Translations under genes and position numbers: made by a program
Source of the DNA: Mucidula mucida
Lineage: Eukaryota > Basidiomycota > Agaricomycetes > Agaricales > Physalacriaceae
Reading direction: 5' to 3'
Length of the DNA: 25,994 nt
Assembly (NCBI GenBank): GCA_015501055.1
Contig: JADNYV010000478.1
Span: 1 to 25,994, forward strand
Part shown: positions 11,721 to 22,900 of the stretch, piece by piece
How positions within the stretch are numbered: position 1 is the stretch's first letter
Layout of the letters: every line of letters begins with the position of its first letter
Notes under the pieces: model-generated
Database searches by the model: none
What the model saw: the letters and a program-made list of their open reading frames with translations, nothing else
Told to the model about the DNA's origin: nothing

Positions 11721-14700
11721 ATGTCCTTACAGACCAAGCTAAAACAATTCCTACTCGTGGGTCATCGCAAGACAAAGCGCAGCGCAGCTAGATCAGACAA
11801 TGATCGTCAATCCTCATCTCACGAACGTCCTCCCGCCGAGCCGTCCCAGGCTCCGATTCCTACCAGCGTCGTAACCAGCACCGCTGTACCGAGAAACGAT
11901 TCTGCAAACAACGAACCTGTTCCGGCAATTGCGGATCCTACCTGTGCTCATGCTACCACTTCGAGCGCTACTGCTGTAAAGAATGTTTTCGCAGATACCG
12001 AAAATCCTTCACATGTCGCCAAGACTTCAGGCTAGGTCACGATATCTAGAAACATCTCTGAACGTGTTACAGGATTTCTATCGGCCTCGTTACATGGACT
12101 GCAAGAGGCCTTGATGGTTGTGAAAGAGGCTTCGGACGTATGTCCACCACTCAAGGCTGCGGTGGGCGGGTTTCTTGTCTGTGTTGATGTTTACCAGGTG
12201 CGCTCGTTGCTCTTCGAGGCTAAATAGGTGCCTTACTGTCTATGTAGCAAACTGCTGCTAATTGGGACGAAATGGAGAGGGTCTTGAAGAGTATTGAAGT
12301 CCTCGCATCGCTGATCGCGAAGAGGTTAGAATGGATGCCCACGAAGAACAACTCGCCTAAGGTGATGATGAAAAACTGGCCGGGTATGTGCGCGCTCACT
12401 TGGTCCTGCCTGGTGTTGATAAATGATGGACTGCAGCGATCTGACGACTATCGTCGAAAGGATAAAAAACCTTCAAACTCATGGATTCGTTCAGAGACTA
12501 ACTGAAAATTCGGTCGATGCGGAGAAGCTTGTTGTCGCATACCAGCAGGTAAAGGAGATCTTGTCTATGTTACAAGTGCGTGAAACGTCTCCTTCTAAAA
12601 GCCGGCTGGCACACGATTCGAATGGTAGGTCGAAGTTGGTCTAGAGATCGAACGGAACATGAAAGATATTCTCAAAGTACGTTATTGTCCTTGACCCCTA
12701 GTTTCATCCTGACCGTGTTGTAGGAGGTCGTCATTCGTGATTTACCTCGTTCACGGCACGCGTCATTATATGCCGCCATCGATTCTGACACCCTTTCGCG
12801 CGGTCGATGCACATCGGGAACATGAGGCGACATTCTCGATAAAATCATGACTTGGGCTCAAGCTGATGACGCGGGCTCTCCGCCTGTGTTTTGGCTCACT
12901 GGCCCTGCCGGAACAGGCAAAACCACCATTGCTTTCACCATTTGCGAGAGTATGCAGTTGGCGAACAAACCCCTCGTGTCCTTCTTCTGCTCCCGCCAGC
13001 TCAATAGCAAGGAGTCTCGGCTCGTCGTACCGACCATCAGTCGTTACCTCGCAGAACAATGCCGTTCCTATGCGACTGAACTTGTGTCCGTCCTACAAAG
13101 CGGTTCGGACCTTGGCGATGCTCAGATCCACCGGCAGATCGACAAGCTCCTTGTTGAATTTATGGTCCTTGTCGCTTCCTAAACGCGAGGGTCTACCTGT
13201 GCCAGTCGTTGTTATCGACACTCTCGATGAAAGCGATAATGGTGTGGAATTCTTGAGGAGTTTGTTTCGCGTCGTTGGGAAGAAGCAGTTGACGGGGATC
13301 AAGTTCCTGGTTACGAGTCGCGTAGAGCCTGACATTGTGAAGCTCTTTGAATTGCAAGAACTTTCAGCAGACACGATTCGTCTCCACGAGGTACCAAAGG
13401 CCGGTGTTCAGGAAGATATTGCGAAACATCTCGCTGAACAGCTCCCGGTTGTCGACGTCAATGAGCGCGCACAACTTACACAACGGGCAGACGGACTGTT
13501 CATCTACGCCGCGACCGCCGTCAGGTTCATATCGCCTCCGAAATATCCACTGTCCCAATATGAGCAGCGAGAAAAGTTGCAGGAGCTACCTCAGTCTCTA
13601 CGGACAACACCATTTAGATATGGGATGGGACGACAGGTCAACAGATCAAAGAGTTCCATTGCGGGGCTCATTAGCTTGACTCATATGCTTCAGTAGTACT
13701 CTCTTACAATGGTACACTAGCATATTTTACGGAACTGCAAAACAACGGTGACTATGGCATGTTTATTTGGGACACAGCATCGGGAAAGCTGTTGATCAAA
13801 TGGTATATCAGTGAGCAAGTGGCATGCCTGGCATTTTCTCTCGACAGTACTCACCTTATAACTTGCTTGTTTGATGATTACTGTACTAACGCGACCGGAT
13901 CTTCACGGCATGTTACGCGTTATGATTGTGAACTAAATTACCAGTAGTTCATCCAGGGTCCATAGACCATATTGGGAGCCGCGGGAGGCGGCGGCGCGAG
14001 CCGCCGCGGCGAAAATTTCCGCATTTGGGCTGATCCCGACAAAATTTACCGTTGTTACGCGTTATGGAAGCCGAATTAGTTCACTTCACGGGGCCCTGTG
14101 ACGCGTTATGTGAATTAACGGTCGCGTTAGTACAGTACTTAGTTGTCTGGGATTCAAGGATGGGAGAGCAACTCCAGATCCTCAAAGACAATACAAACTC
14201 TGCCATCACATCTGTTGTGTTCTTCCCTGACAATATCTGATTTGTGTCTGGTTCAGAGGACGGTCCTGTCATGACCTGGAATGAAGAGATTGCTAAAGTG
14301 CTGAAAGGCCATAGTACATCCACAGTTTATTGCGTGACAATTTCTGTTGGTGGCAAGCACATTGTTTCTGGGTCTCAGAATGGGTCTGTCATCGGAGTCC
14401 TATGAGATGCAAAGACGTGCAAATGTTTAAAACACATTGACCTAGATAGCTGTGTTTACTCTGTTGCCTTTTCTCCGTCTTCACAGACTGTTGTGGCTGG
14501 GCTGATGGATGCTTCTGTTCGTGTCTGGGACGCGTCAACAGGAAAAGGTAAGGTACTTCATGGACATACCAGCTCTGTCGGATCAGTGGCGTTTTCACCG
14601 GATGGGACACGGATAGTGTCTGGCTCATGGGACAAGTCGGTGCGTGTGTGGCGAAACATAGAGGATCCACCGTGGCATGTCGATTCTGAGGGTTGGATTC

Positions 14701-14864
14701 GGTCGCGGGGCGATTCACTTCGGCTTATGTGGTTCTCTCGTGAGCGGCTTTATTCTTTACTCACACCGGAGACTGCCATGGTAATGTCACGGACGGGATA
14801 TTGTACAGTTTCATTTGAGGACTGTTATTTTGGTCAAGACTGGCATAGGTGCTATACTCCTTGA
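11721..14864 (+). pseudogene. NLR-type NACHT-WD40 gene, inactivated by stops, a frameshift and a MITE
   Basis: Remains of a fungal STAND/NLR protein; such proteins act in non-self recognition and regulated cell death. The N terminus MSLQTKLKQFL plus a Ser/Thr-rich linker leads into a helical N domain (12047-12660, with introns near 12199-12247 and 12384-12437). The NACHT has Walker A GPAGTGKTT (12901-12927), Walker B VVVIDTLDE (~13205-13231) and the sensor stretch FLVTSR (~13303-13320). WD40-type repeats follow (GMFIWDTASGK at ~13756; SVAFSPDGTRIVSGSWDKSV at ~14585-14645), and the end motif GQDWHRCY is typical. Lesions: TAG at 12033, TGA at 12823 (CGA expected), a frameshift near 13157, most of the NACHT-to-WD40 linker missing near 13590-13700, a MITE at 13881-14135, TGA at 14238 (CGA expected) and TGA at 14403 (TGG expected). 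An expressed truncated product is possible but not supported. Confidence 0.88.
13881..14135. mobile_element. 255-bp MITE with 17-bp terminal inverted repeats and TA target duplication
   Basis: The left end CTGTACTAACGCGACCG (13881-13897) is the exact reverse complement of 14119-14135. Dinucleotide TA flanks both sides (13879-13880 and 14136-14137), as in Tc1/mariner/pogo-type insertions. The inverted structure continues imperfectly about 60 bases inward. The sequence TTACGCGTTATG occurs at 13913-13924 and 14055-14066, with a near copy at 14099-14110. A GC-rich hairpin sits in the middle (13978-14010). There is no coding capacity, so it is a non-autonomous element. Removing the element and one TA joins the flanking sequence into an uninterrupted WD40 frame (CLFDD then YLVVWDSRMG), which confirms both ends. 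Confidence 0.92.
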
Positions 14865-15697
14865 TCTTCGTGTTTAGGTCTGTATATCTCTACTTCTATT
14901 TACTAAGAAACGGTTTGATTTATGTACCTGGTAATCGATTGATTGCCCTGGCCATATCGAAGAAGTAAGTAGTACTTACGCCACATTTCTTGGTAAGAAT
15001 GATCCTGCACTACAGGGATACCGGTAGTACCACATTGTACGTAGGGATGCATGTTCTTATATTGGCAGCGATGTCACAGGGAAAAATGAGAACACGCATG
15101 CGAGAGGGTAACACCAGGCTTCAGTGCCGAAACTCGAAGGTAGCGAACAGAGTCGTTTAACCAGTCCACCTCACGACGATATCCCCAGTCCGTAGCGGAT
15201 CGCTGATACCGTGGGCGGAGACTACCCTGAAGAGACGCCGGCGCCGAATACTACACTCCATGACTTTCGTATTTGCATGTATACCATAGGCTTAGCAGGA
15301 TGCATCCCGCCACAGGACATCATGCGATGTCAAATAATCTGAGTGCTGGGGCACGTATCCAACGCGGGAATGTAGATGCTTCAAGTCTAGCGGACTCGAT
15401 GCCTGTACTCGACGTGATACGTCTCATGAGCACAGACAACGCGGCAGTACAACATCGTGAAACTAACACGAAAAATGGAAGACCGAAATTGAGGACATTG
15501 CGAAAGTTGAATAAGAGATGAATGGTCGCCATCCCGCAATGTCACTTGCATGTGATGAAGGAAGTGACGACCCACTTTGTAGCCCAGACTTGTACAGCAA
15601 AGAGGTGAAGATTACCTGATCGAGTCGGACCCTCTCCTCCTTGAGCCAAAGCATGTAGATTAATAATTCCAAAATTCCAGCACATGGGTATAAATGG
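14865..15697. other. intergenic stretch, no supported gene
   Basis: About 830 bases between the NLR pseudogene and the 3' end of the CRH-type gene. The longest frames are an 82-codon plus-strand frame at 15273-15521 and overlapping minus-strand frames at 15320-15738. None has recognisable motifs, and none continues through plausible introns. A small near-palindrome, GTAAGTAGTACTTAC, lies near 14964. The stretch presumably contains the 3' untranslated region of the CRH gene near 15600-15697. Confidence 0.5.
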
Positions 15698-17149
15698 TCA
15701 TAAGAACTGAACCAAAAGCGCGGCAACCAAGAGTCCAACAGTCAACAACCCATTCACCTTGACCGCCTCACCATAGACACCAGCCGCTCCATTGATCAAA
15801 GTGGACGCGTTCGTAAACGCAATCGCAGGGGTATCCGTCGAGCTATTCGTGCCATAGACATACGACGTGATATTCTCGCCCGGCGCCTGCGGATCGCCGC
15901 ACTTTATCTGCACACTCTTCACCAGCGCATAAAAGTGGCCTGCGGACGTATAGTCGGGGTCGCTCCAGTCGATCATGCCCCCTGCCCATTGCACGGTGCC
16001 GGGGGCGCTCGAGTTGATTCCCGCGGGCCAGAGGCTGAGCTGGATGCGCGAGGGTGTGCTGGGGTACGTGGTCACACCGTCCTGCACGGTGTCGGACTGC
16101 TGAATGGTGCGAACGACGTTGCCGTCGATGGAGAAGGTGAGAGTCTCGGGCTGCCAGTCAATAGTGTAGTCGTGGTAGTTGGTATAGGTATCCGACAGAT
16201 CTTTTACTGTCGTGCCGTGGGTATCAAGTGCTAGAGAAATGATGAGATGTGGTTGAAGAGTGGTGATGGAATAACTTACGGACGACACCTTGCCAAAAGT
16301 AGTTGGTCTGCGCCTCGGTCGTTGCTGTTCCGGGGAACTCCCAGTCAATCTCGTCTTTGATGTCGCTCATGGTAATGAATGCAGTAACTACACCGGCCCA
16401 GCGACCCGTCTTGACTAACAAAGGGTGAGTTCGACTTTGGTATCTAGCAGTCTACGACGTACGAGTAGCAGTGACCGTGCCATAATGCAGGTATTTAGTA
16501 GACGATAAACGCGTCCCGCCGTTGTCCTCAGTGAGAACAAGAGCTAATTCACCGCCGGAGGAGTTGGTGTTGAAGATGGCGCCCTTGTCAACAACCCAGT
16601 CTATTTCGCGATTAGGTTTGACATTTAACAAGGAAAGGCGGCTAACCATAAGCTGAGGAATTGCCGTCATAGTAGGTGGAATTGCTCAAGATGCGCGAGT
16701 TATCCGCAAAAGTGTGCTATGAATCCCACGGCTAGTCAGATGGTGTACAATTAGGAGAAATCATTGCGCACCGTAGCATCCTCGCAGAGCGGGGCCGACC
16801 TACACGACGTGAGTGAATAGGAATGAAGAGGATTACATCCGCCTAGGCAGAACTAAACAGTCCAATCAGCGCCCGCAGTCACTAGGATTGGCAGCGAGTC
16901 CGACTCACGTTATCGTCTCCACAATAACCGAATTCGCCTGCAGATCATGATATCATCACTTTTCCTCGACGCAAAATGCTCTTACTGCAGCATGGAGCCG
17001 ACGCAGGGCATGCAGATGTGGCGTCGCTACGAACAGGTTGAGCGGGGTTGCCGGCGAGAGACGAGGCTTCGCACGGACCATGTTACTCCTTGAGCCTTGA
17101 CAGAAATGAGTACGGTCGATAACACCGCAACCACCAGGGCGGGATGCAT
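15698..17149 (-). CDS. CRH-type GH16 chitin-glucan transglycosylase, GPI-anchored
   Basis: Cell-wall enzyme of the CRH family (yeast Crh1/Utr2), which links chitin to beta-glucan at the cell surface. Eight exons with consistent phase: 17149-17079, 17026-16986, 16937-16909, 16852-16772, 16716-16647, 16600-16463, 16414-16280, 16230-15698; 365 residues. Residues 1-19 form a signal peptide (MHPALVVAVLSTVLISVKA). Residues 24-70 form a cysteine-rich chitin-binding-like module (CPASAPCCSEFGYCG, FCLGGCNP) split over three tiny exons. The GH16 catalytic motif DEIDWE falls at residues 164-169, with E165 the expected nucleophile and E169 the acid/base. YTNYHDYTIDWQPETLTFSI and the IQLSLWPAG strand follow. 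The C-terminal hydrophobic tail (LLTVGLLVAALLVQFL) after a small-residue stretch fits a GPI signal. The first donor reads TG/GTCCGT, which is acceptable but not ideal. No lesions were seen. Confidence 0.93.
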
Positions 17150-17452
17150 TGCTGTTGAACGAGTGGGTGTTTAATGAGAGGAGAAGTTGAACGTCGAACA
17201 CGAGGATAATTAGTTGCCTTCGGGCGGTCGGCGAGGCACCAGGGCATTTCAAAGGTTACGAATCTGGGAATATTTTCTCAGGGTGTGCGCAAGACGATGG
17301 ACCAGGTCCTATAAAGACGACAAAGAAATAAATCACAAAGGATTCTTGTGTTAGAACGACCTGATTCGCTACAAAATAGTTCGTTGAACAGAACACTACC
17401 AAATGCTACAAGACAGAAAACATAAAAAACCGACTCTGATCAATGATCATAG
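17150..17452. other. intergenic: CRH-gene promoter and GTPase 3' flank
   Basis: About 300 bases between two minus-strand genes: upstream region of the CRH-type gene (start 17149) and downstream region of the GTPase gene (stop at 17453). No further coding sequence, RNA gene or repeat is visible. Confidence 0.55.
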
Positions 17453-18718
17453 CTAAACAGTCATGGACGCGAACTTGGCCAACACCGACATCAAGGCGGG
17501 CGGCTCTCTGAAGCGACGCCTAACTCCATCTCCAACCATCGCCTTCAAAAAACGTTCCTCGTCGAAGATAACCATATTAGCCTTCCTTTTCTTCTCTGTA
17601 GTTTCCTTCGCAAACATTTCTCCATCAAGAAAATCCGTATTGGCCTTCCTTCTCTTCGCTCGAACAATGGCCAACAACGTGCTCCTGGAAATGAGGAATA
17701 CCTGCTGGTCAGCCAGGCCAGCTTGTGCAAGGTTATCTTGAACGTTGCGGCGCGTCATCTCTGCATAGTCCACGGAAATGCGCTTCAGGCGCGCTGCCTC
17801 GTCCTCATCCTCCTCATCCTCATCGTCGGCATCTTCTTCCTCTTTTATCATGTTCGCGATGTACTGGTCCGATTTAGACCTGACGATGTATGCAGGGATG
17901 CAATACTTCTTACAGGCCTTGAGTATCGCAATGTCGGTGGCGCAAAACCGGTCCGCAATGACCACAACGATAGCGTCAAAAATGAACAGTCCTTGGTTGT
18001 TGAAATAATCCCAATCGGATATATCGAGGGTCCCCGCGCCAGGAATATCGAACCAAAGGATAGGCTTGGAGGAATCGGGGTCAGCATAGCTGGCGACCAC
18101 TTTCGTCGTCTCAACGGTGCCGGTTTTGGCGGCCCCGTCTTTATTGGGAGATATCCCGCGTAGAGAGTTAACGAGGGAGGACTTTCCACAGCCGGATATG
18201 CCAGCTACGGCAATATGAATCATGTCTGGCGTGTAACCATAGCGCTTCTTCGTAGAATCGAACTGCTCCGGCGTAGGCCAAACGTCTGGACGAGCACCGC
18301 GCTTGAGGTCGTCGCGCGCCTTCCGCGCTTCCTCTTCTTGGCGCTCCGCCTCCTGCTGGCAGCGACGCGCATGCTCCGCTGCTTCACGACGCTCCTTGTC
18401 TGCTTGCTGTGCCTTCTCCCGGGACTGCCGCGCTTCTTCCGCTCGTTCTCTGGCCTCCCGCTGAAAGCGCCGTGCATCTTCATCCGACGCCTGTTGTTCG
18501 CGCTCGGCTGCCTCTGCCCTTTCGCGAGCTTGCCGCGCCTCCTCCCCGAGCCTACGCGCATCCTCTTGACATTGGCGCCCTCTTTCCTCAGCCGCTTGTC
18601 GAGCGCGCTCGGCCTCTTCGGCGCGCTTAGCATTCTGAGCAGCCAAGCGCTCAGCTGCGTGATGTGATTCAATATCATGCATGGTCGGGTTCTTTTTACT
18701 GCGCCCTCCGCATCCCAT
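17453..18718 (-). CDS. IRG-like (interferon-inducible GTPase-like) protein with coiled coil and MGC N terminus
   Basis: A single-exon coding region of 421 residues. I chose the ATG at 18718 because it gives MGCGGRSKKN, a good N-myristoylation site with an adjacent cysteine for palmitoylation. It also lies just after a likely 53-nt 5'-UTR intron (18776-18724; donor GTGTGT, acceptor TTGCAG). Residues ~18-140 are an Ala/Glu/Arg-rich coiled coil. The GTPase domain follows: G1 GISGCGKSS (173-181), the IRG-like GAAKTGTVETT (195-205) as switch I, G3 DIPGAGT (224-230) and G4 RSKSD (280-284). A very acidic loop (EEEDADDEDEEDEDE) begins near residue 293, and a helical C terminus ends the protein. IRG proteins in animals act on membranes of intracellular parasites; the role in fungi is unknown, so membrane association is inferred. 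It is divergent from the polymerase gene and shows no lesions. Confidence 0.9.
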   Translation of the reverse strand: MGCGGRSKKNPTMHDIESHHAAERLAAQNAKRAEEAERARQAAEERGRQCQEDARRLGEEARQARERAEAAEREQQASDEDARRFQREARERAEEARQSREKAQQADKERREAAEHARRCQQEAERQEEEARKARDDLKRGARPDVWPTPEQFDSTKKRYGYTPDMIHIAVAGISGCGKSSLVNSLRGISPNKDGAAKTGTVETTKVVASYADPDSSKPILWFDIPGAGTLDISDWDYFNNQGLFIFDAIVVVIADRFCATDIAILKACKKYCIPAYIVRSKSDQYIANMIKEEEDADDEDEEDEDEAARLKRISVDYAEMTRRNVQDNLAQAGLADQQVFLISRSTLLAIVRAKRRKANTDFLDGEMFAKETTEKKRKANMVIFDEERFLKAMVGDGVRRRFREPPALMSVLAKFASMTV

Positions 18719-19926
18719 TGTGTCTGCAAGGCAAACAATGAGAGAGGAACTGTAGGCAAAAAAATCTAACACACACTTTACGATATGCCGAGCGAGTCCT
18801 TTGAAGGAGATGCAATGAGAGATTGATAGAGCTGGATACATATGAGCGGGATGAATAGCAATGGCAGAGAAGCACCGACTCTGCTGAAAAGCGTCTACCA
18901 GGAGCGAGTACCAGATGAGGCGAGAGTTGGGGTAAAGTTGAGAAGTGAAGTGATCATTATAAGACGTCGCTGAAGGATCACGCTATCTCAGGAAGTGTCT
19001 CCCAAGCGCCCGAATATGCACACCGGAATGAATGTGAATCAAACTTCCGGGGTCGAAGGAAGAAAGTTTGTCTGGCGTCTCGTCTATGAAATGACCTACT
19101 TCACATCAGCACCTCTAGCATTGAATTGTGGTGAGCAGCTGTCTTCAACAAGATGCGCAGTTCCATTCAATCCGAGAACCCTAGATGCCCTTCGCCCTTT
19201 GACGAGCGATGAACGTGAACAAGCATAATTGAGTCAAGTGATATCACAAGAAGCATTTTGCGAATGCGCAGCAATGCACGGGCGAGGTGATAACAAAGAA
19301 AGACAGGCTACTAAGCAAAGTCGTCCTGGAAAGATGCTTCTTCAGTCCTTGATGTTGCATGCTAAGCCTAGTGTGTGGGATACAGCGCTTGGGAAGGTTC
19401 GTTGAGAAAGGAAGTTTGATTAGCATCGCACGTAACCCGTTGGTGGTCTCGTTGAAGCGAGCACCAGCATGTTCAGCTGAGATGGAGGTCACATTCTCTC
19501 AACGAGGAAAAGAATTCGGAGGGTACCGTCAAAACATCAAATTGCATCCACCAGGAAAGCCGCTGACAAGGTGCGGACAACTGAACGAAATCCACTTTGT
19601 AACGTAGATGGGCAAGTGTCCCAAGCAGAGAGAAGAGCCATAGTTTCTAAATGGCCGATAGTGTTATGACATGCACCTGAGAATAAGGCGACTCCGAGCT
19701 GACTTTCCATGAGGGAAAATCCCGCCTCTACACCCGACGTCCCACAAAGTATTTCCTGCGAGGCTGATCGTTTTTCGGAAGGAGGGACGAGCACGTGACT
19801 TTATCTCCGAGTCGTGTTTCAAGTCCCGCCGATCGGAACTCCGATGCTTGCTCTTGACTCTATTGTTCCCGACTCCCGACTTTGAGGCGGCATTGCATCG
19901 ACCGCGAAGAATCCAGATCAGCTATC
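18719..19926. other. divergent intergenic region between the GTPase and polymerase genes
   Basis: About 1.2 kb separating the minus-strand GTPase start (18718) from the plus-strand polymerase start (19927), so it should hold both promoters and the GTPase 5'-UTR intron (18724-18776). Short frames at 18995-19228, 19244-19492, 19359-19607 and 19537-19794 overlap on both strands and have no recognisable domain or splice partners; I do not call them genes. No RNA gene or repeat is seen. Confidence 0.5.
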
Positions 19927-22900
19927 ATGGAACCGGATATTGCGGCCTTCTTCACTGAACAGGATGAATGCATGAATGTTGTCGACCAAGACTTCCAGGA
20001 CTTCCTAAGTCAGACTGCATCTCCAGCAACACCGTAGGCCCCTCCTCCCGACTACGCGCTTCTCTCTGATTTAAATAAATACGTAGAATTGTGATGGGAA
20101 AGGGCGCGTCTACAAGTTTCAACCCAACTCCAGAAGGCAACTCCTCGGTCAAGGCACCGAGACCGTCGTCTGACACTGGATGCGAAGCTCACGAAGAATC
20201 TTCTCCCAATGTACATGAAGCCTCTTCGTCACCACTTCCTCGGTACGCGCTCCACGTTACTTAGAAATGTGGCGCCTCATAATTACGCGTAGTGGTAGTA
20301 AGCGAAGGGGTGATGCACTATCGTCGAGTCCCTCAGCAAAGAAGCGCAAGAAAACAAAGCCTAGGTCAGTACCTTCTCTGCTCCGTGGGTTGCAGTACTA
20401 TCACTCATCAACGTTAGCTCGTCGGCGATAGTCGAACATTCTTCTCCGCAAGTCTCTCGCACGAGACAAGGGCGGGCGGCTAAGTCTTCAAAACCCTCCA
20501 ACTTGCAAATGCGTCGTGGCGAGAGCACATCATCCATTGAAGAAATCACATCGTAAGTCAAGTTGACTTTCCATCATCAGCTCTCATCGTATCCGCATAG
20601 TGATGTCTTCTCGAAGTCTGTAGGCTCGAGGTCCAAAGCCTCTGGACTCCCAGCCCAAAAATCCCATTTAGACGTTAAGCCGCGGGGTACAGATGTCGGC
20701 GCCGCAGTAGCTAGCTCATCTGGCAAGGTTACGGCACCCATGAGAGCTGAATCTAGCGATTTGGCCCAACAGATGGCCAGCCGTGTTGCCTCACTAACAC
20801 GCAAGAGCGCTCAGCCCCGTGTCCACAAAGCCAAAGTTCTCTCGTCGCCGTCTCCTCAGGTCCGAAGGTCCACAACAAAAACGAAGAAGACACCACCCCA
20901 GAATACTTTGTCAAAGACCAAGCCGGTGGATCCGGCGAAGTTTCCCCCCGAGCAGTACGCCCAGTATCTGTTGGAAAAAAAGCAACGAGATGAAGACGAT
21001 CCCGCTGTAAAGGTTAAGCCAGTCCCACAGTTCCTGCTCGGCATGAATATTTTTTATTGTGGAGGGGAGTCTGGCGCAGTAAGCCAGACCACTACAAGGA
21101 GAATGAAACTCGTGAGTCGTCCCGAACTTCGTGCCAGTCGTCATTACTTACACGAAGGAACAGCTATTGAAATATGGCGCCAACTTACAACCGAAGTATC
21201 ACTCCGACCAAGTCTCCCACATAGTTGTTGATAAGTGGGTCGAACTTGGGGTCCTTTTATCCAAGATCGGGCTCAAGAAACACGATCAAATTCCGGACCG
21301 CATTCCAAGCGTGCGATGGGAGTGGGTTGCAGACGGAATCGTACCTGCCAACAACGCGTCGGATCCCAACAAAGTGATCACGCTGAAGGAATACTGGCAC
21401 TTTGCTGCCTATCTGGAACGATTTGACGCTGGTAGTGAAAGTAGCTCCAGTACGAAGCAGAAGAGCGGGAGGTCGCTTAACAAGACTGGCAGCCATACGT
21501 TGTTCGTAAAGAGCTCCAGCGTTCACAAGCCTTACTCATCATTTCCTAGGTCTTTTAAAGTTGCCCGCCCTGAAGAGGACTTTGACTCCGATAGAGAAGA
21601 ATATGATCCGGTTCCGGGGCCGTCCTCTCTTGGTCGACAGGACGGTAGCGTAAACGAGGCGTCTTCAAGTTCGGAAATGATAGCGGAAGAACCTCAAGTA
21701 TACCAGCCATCTCCTGGCGACCCCCTTGCCGAGTTCTATGTTCAAGCAACTGTTGAACACTTCGAGCAGGTCAGTCATGTAATCTGCACTGAAGCTTGTG
21801 TTCTGATTTTTGTCAAAGTGGTCTCGTCATGGTGAAGTCGATTCAGCTGAAACGGACAACTTAGATTCCGAAGCAAGCGAGACCAAGGCGGTCGTAAAAA
21901 AAACAACGAAAGCAAGTAATTGGGTGCGTCAGGATGACCGATCAACACTCAACACTCACTTCTGCTCAGACCTGCGATAAGCCGGGCCAGAAGAGTTGCC
22001 CTAATCAGTTTATCATTGACAAGGTAGCACGGCCTGCTTTTGAACATTGTTCTCTCACGAATTCATAACCACAGCTCGCGGAGCTCCAGAAGTTACACGA
22101 GGAGAAACCTGATCCTGATAGTTGTTGGAAAGTTCTAGCCCTCAGGCGAGGTAACAACAGATCGCTCTTAGTACTTACTGAAGATTGATCTCGCTTCCTT
22201 CTTAGCTATTCGCGCGCTCAAGGTCTACCCCACACCCGTCAAGTCCCTTGAAGAAGCAGCAGCCCTTGACGGTGTTGGGATTAAGACCGCTGCCAAGGTA
22301 GATCGCTTTCCTTCCCGCCAGGAGTCCCTTATTGATATGCGGCACGTAGATTTGGGAAATAATCAGCACCGGAGAGCTGCGTCGAATCGGATACGAAACC
22401 ACAGATTGTGTCAAGGTGACACGTATCTTCCTAGGTATATATGGCGTCGGTAGGTTAACGTTCATTTCATTCGGGTTTGGCCACTGCTCACGACTCGGTC
22501 CAGGTCCAACAACAGCTCTTAAATGGTATAACGGCGGTGCGCGCACCTTGGAAGATGCCAGGCAAGAGAAATTCCGCATTAAGATGTCGGAAGCTCAGCG
22601 AATCGGCCTGCATAACTATGACGGTTAGGGCCTCCTTTACATTGCCCGCAGCAATCTGATGACGATGACGCCTTGCAGATATCAACTCGCGCATGCCGCG
22701 GGACGAAGCTAAGGCTCTCTTCGACCTCATCAAGCCCATCGGTGTGTGGCCTAGTCTATCTTGGTTCCGTACTCATCTACTCTTAGCCCTGGCTATCGAT
22801 CCTAAGCTCTTCGTCGAGATCATGGGCAGTTATCGCAGAGGCAAGGCCGATTGCGGTGATATCGACATTATGATAACAAGGGACCCTAGTGACGGCAAAA

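Noticed and set aside
14964..14978. Near-palindrome GTAAGTAGTACTTAC as a regulatory site or transposon end
   Set aside because: Isolated, short and imperfect; no matching second end or target duplication nearby.
15273..15521. Possible small gene of 82 codons
   Set aside because: No homology recognised, no good start context or partner exons, and an overlapping open frame on the opposite strand.
15935..16234. Plus-strand 99-codon frame over the CRH gene
   Set aside because: Antisense shadow of the GH16 last exon.
17778..18008. Poly-serine frame (plus strand) as a low-complexity protein
   Set aside because: It is the antisense of the acidic Glu/Asp loop in the GTPase.
18215..18667. 150-codon plus-strand frame opposite the GTPase coiled coil
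   Set aside because: Antisense of an Ala/Glu/Arg-rich repeat region, which naturally lacks stops; no independent motif or splice context.
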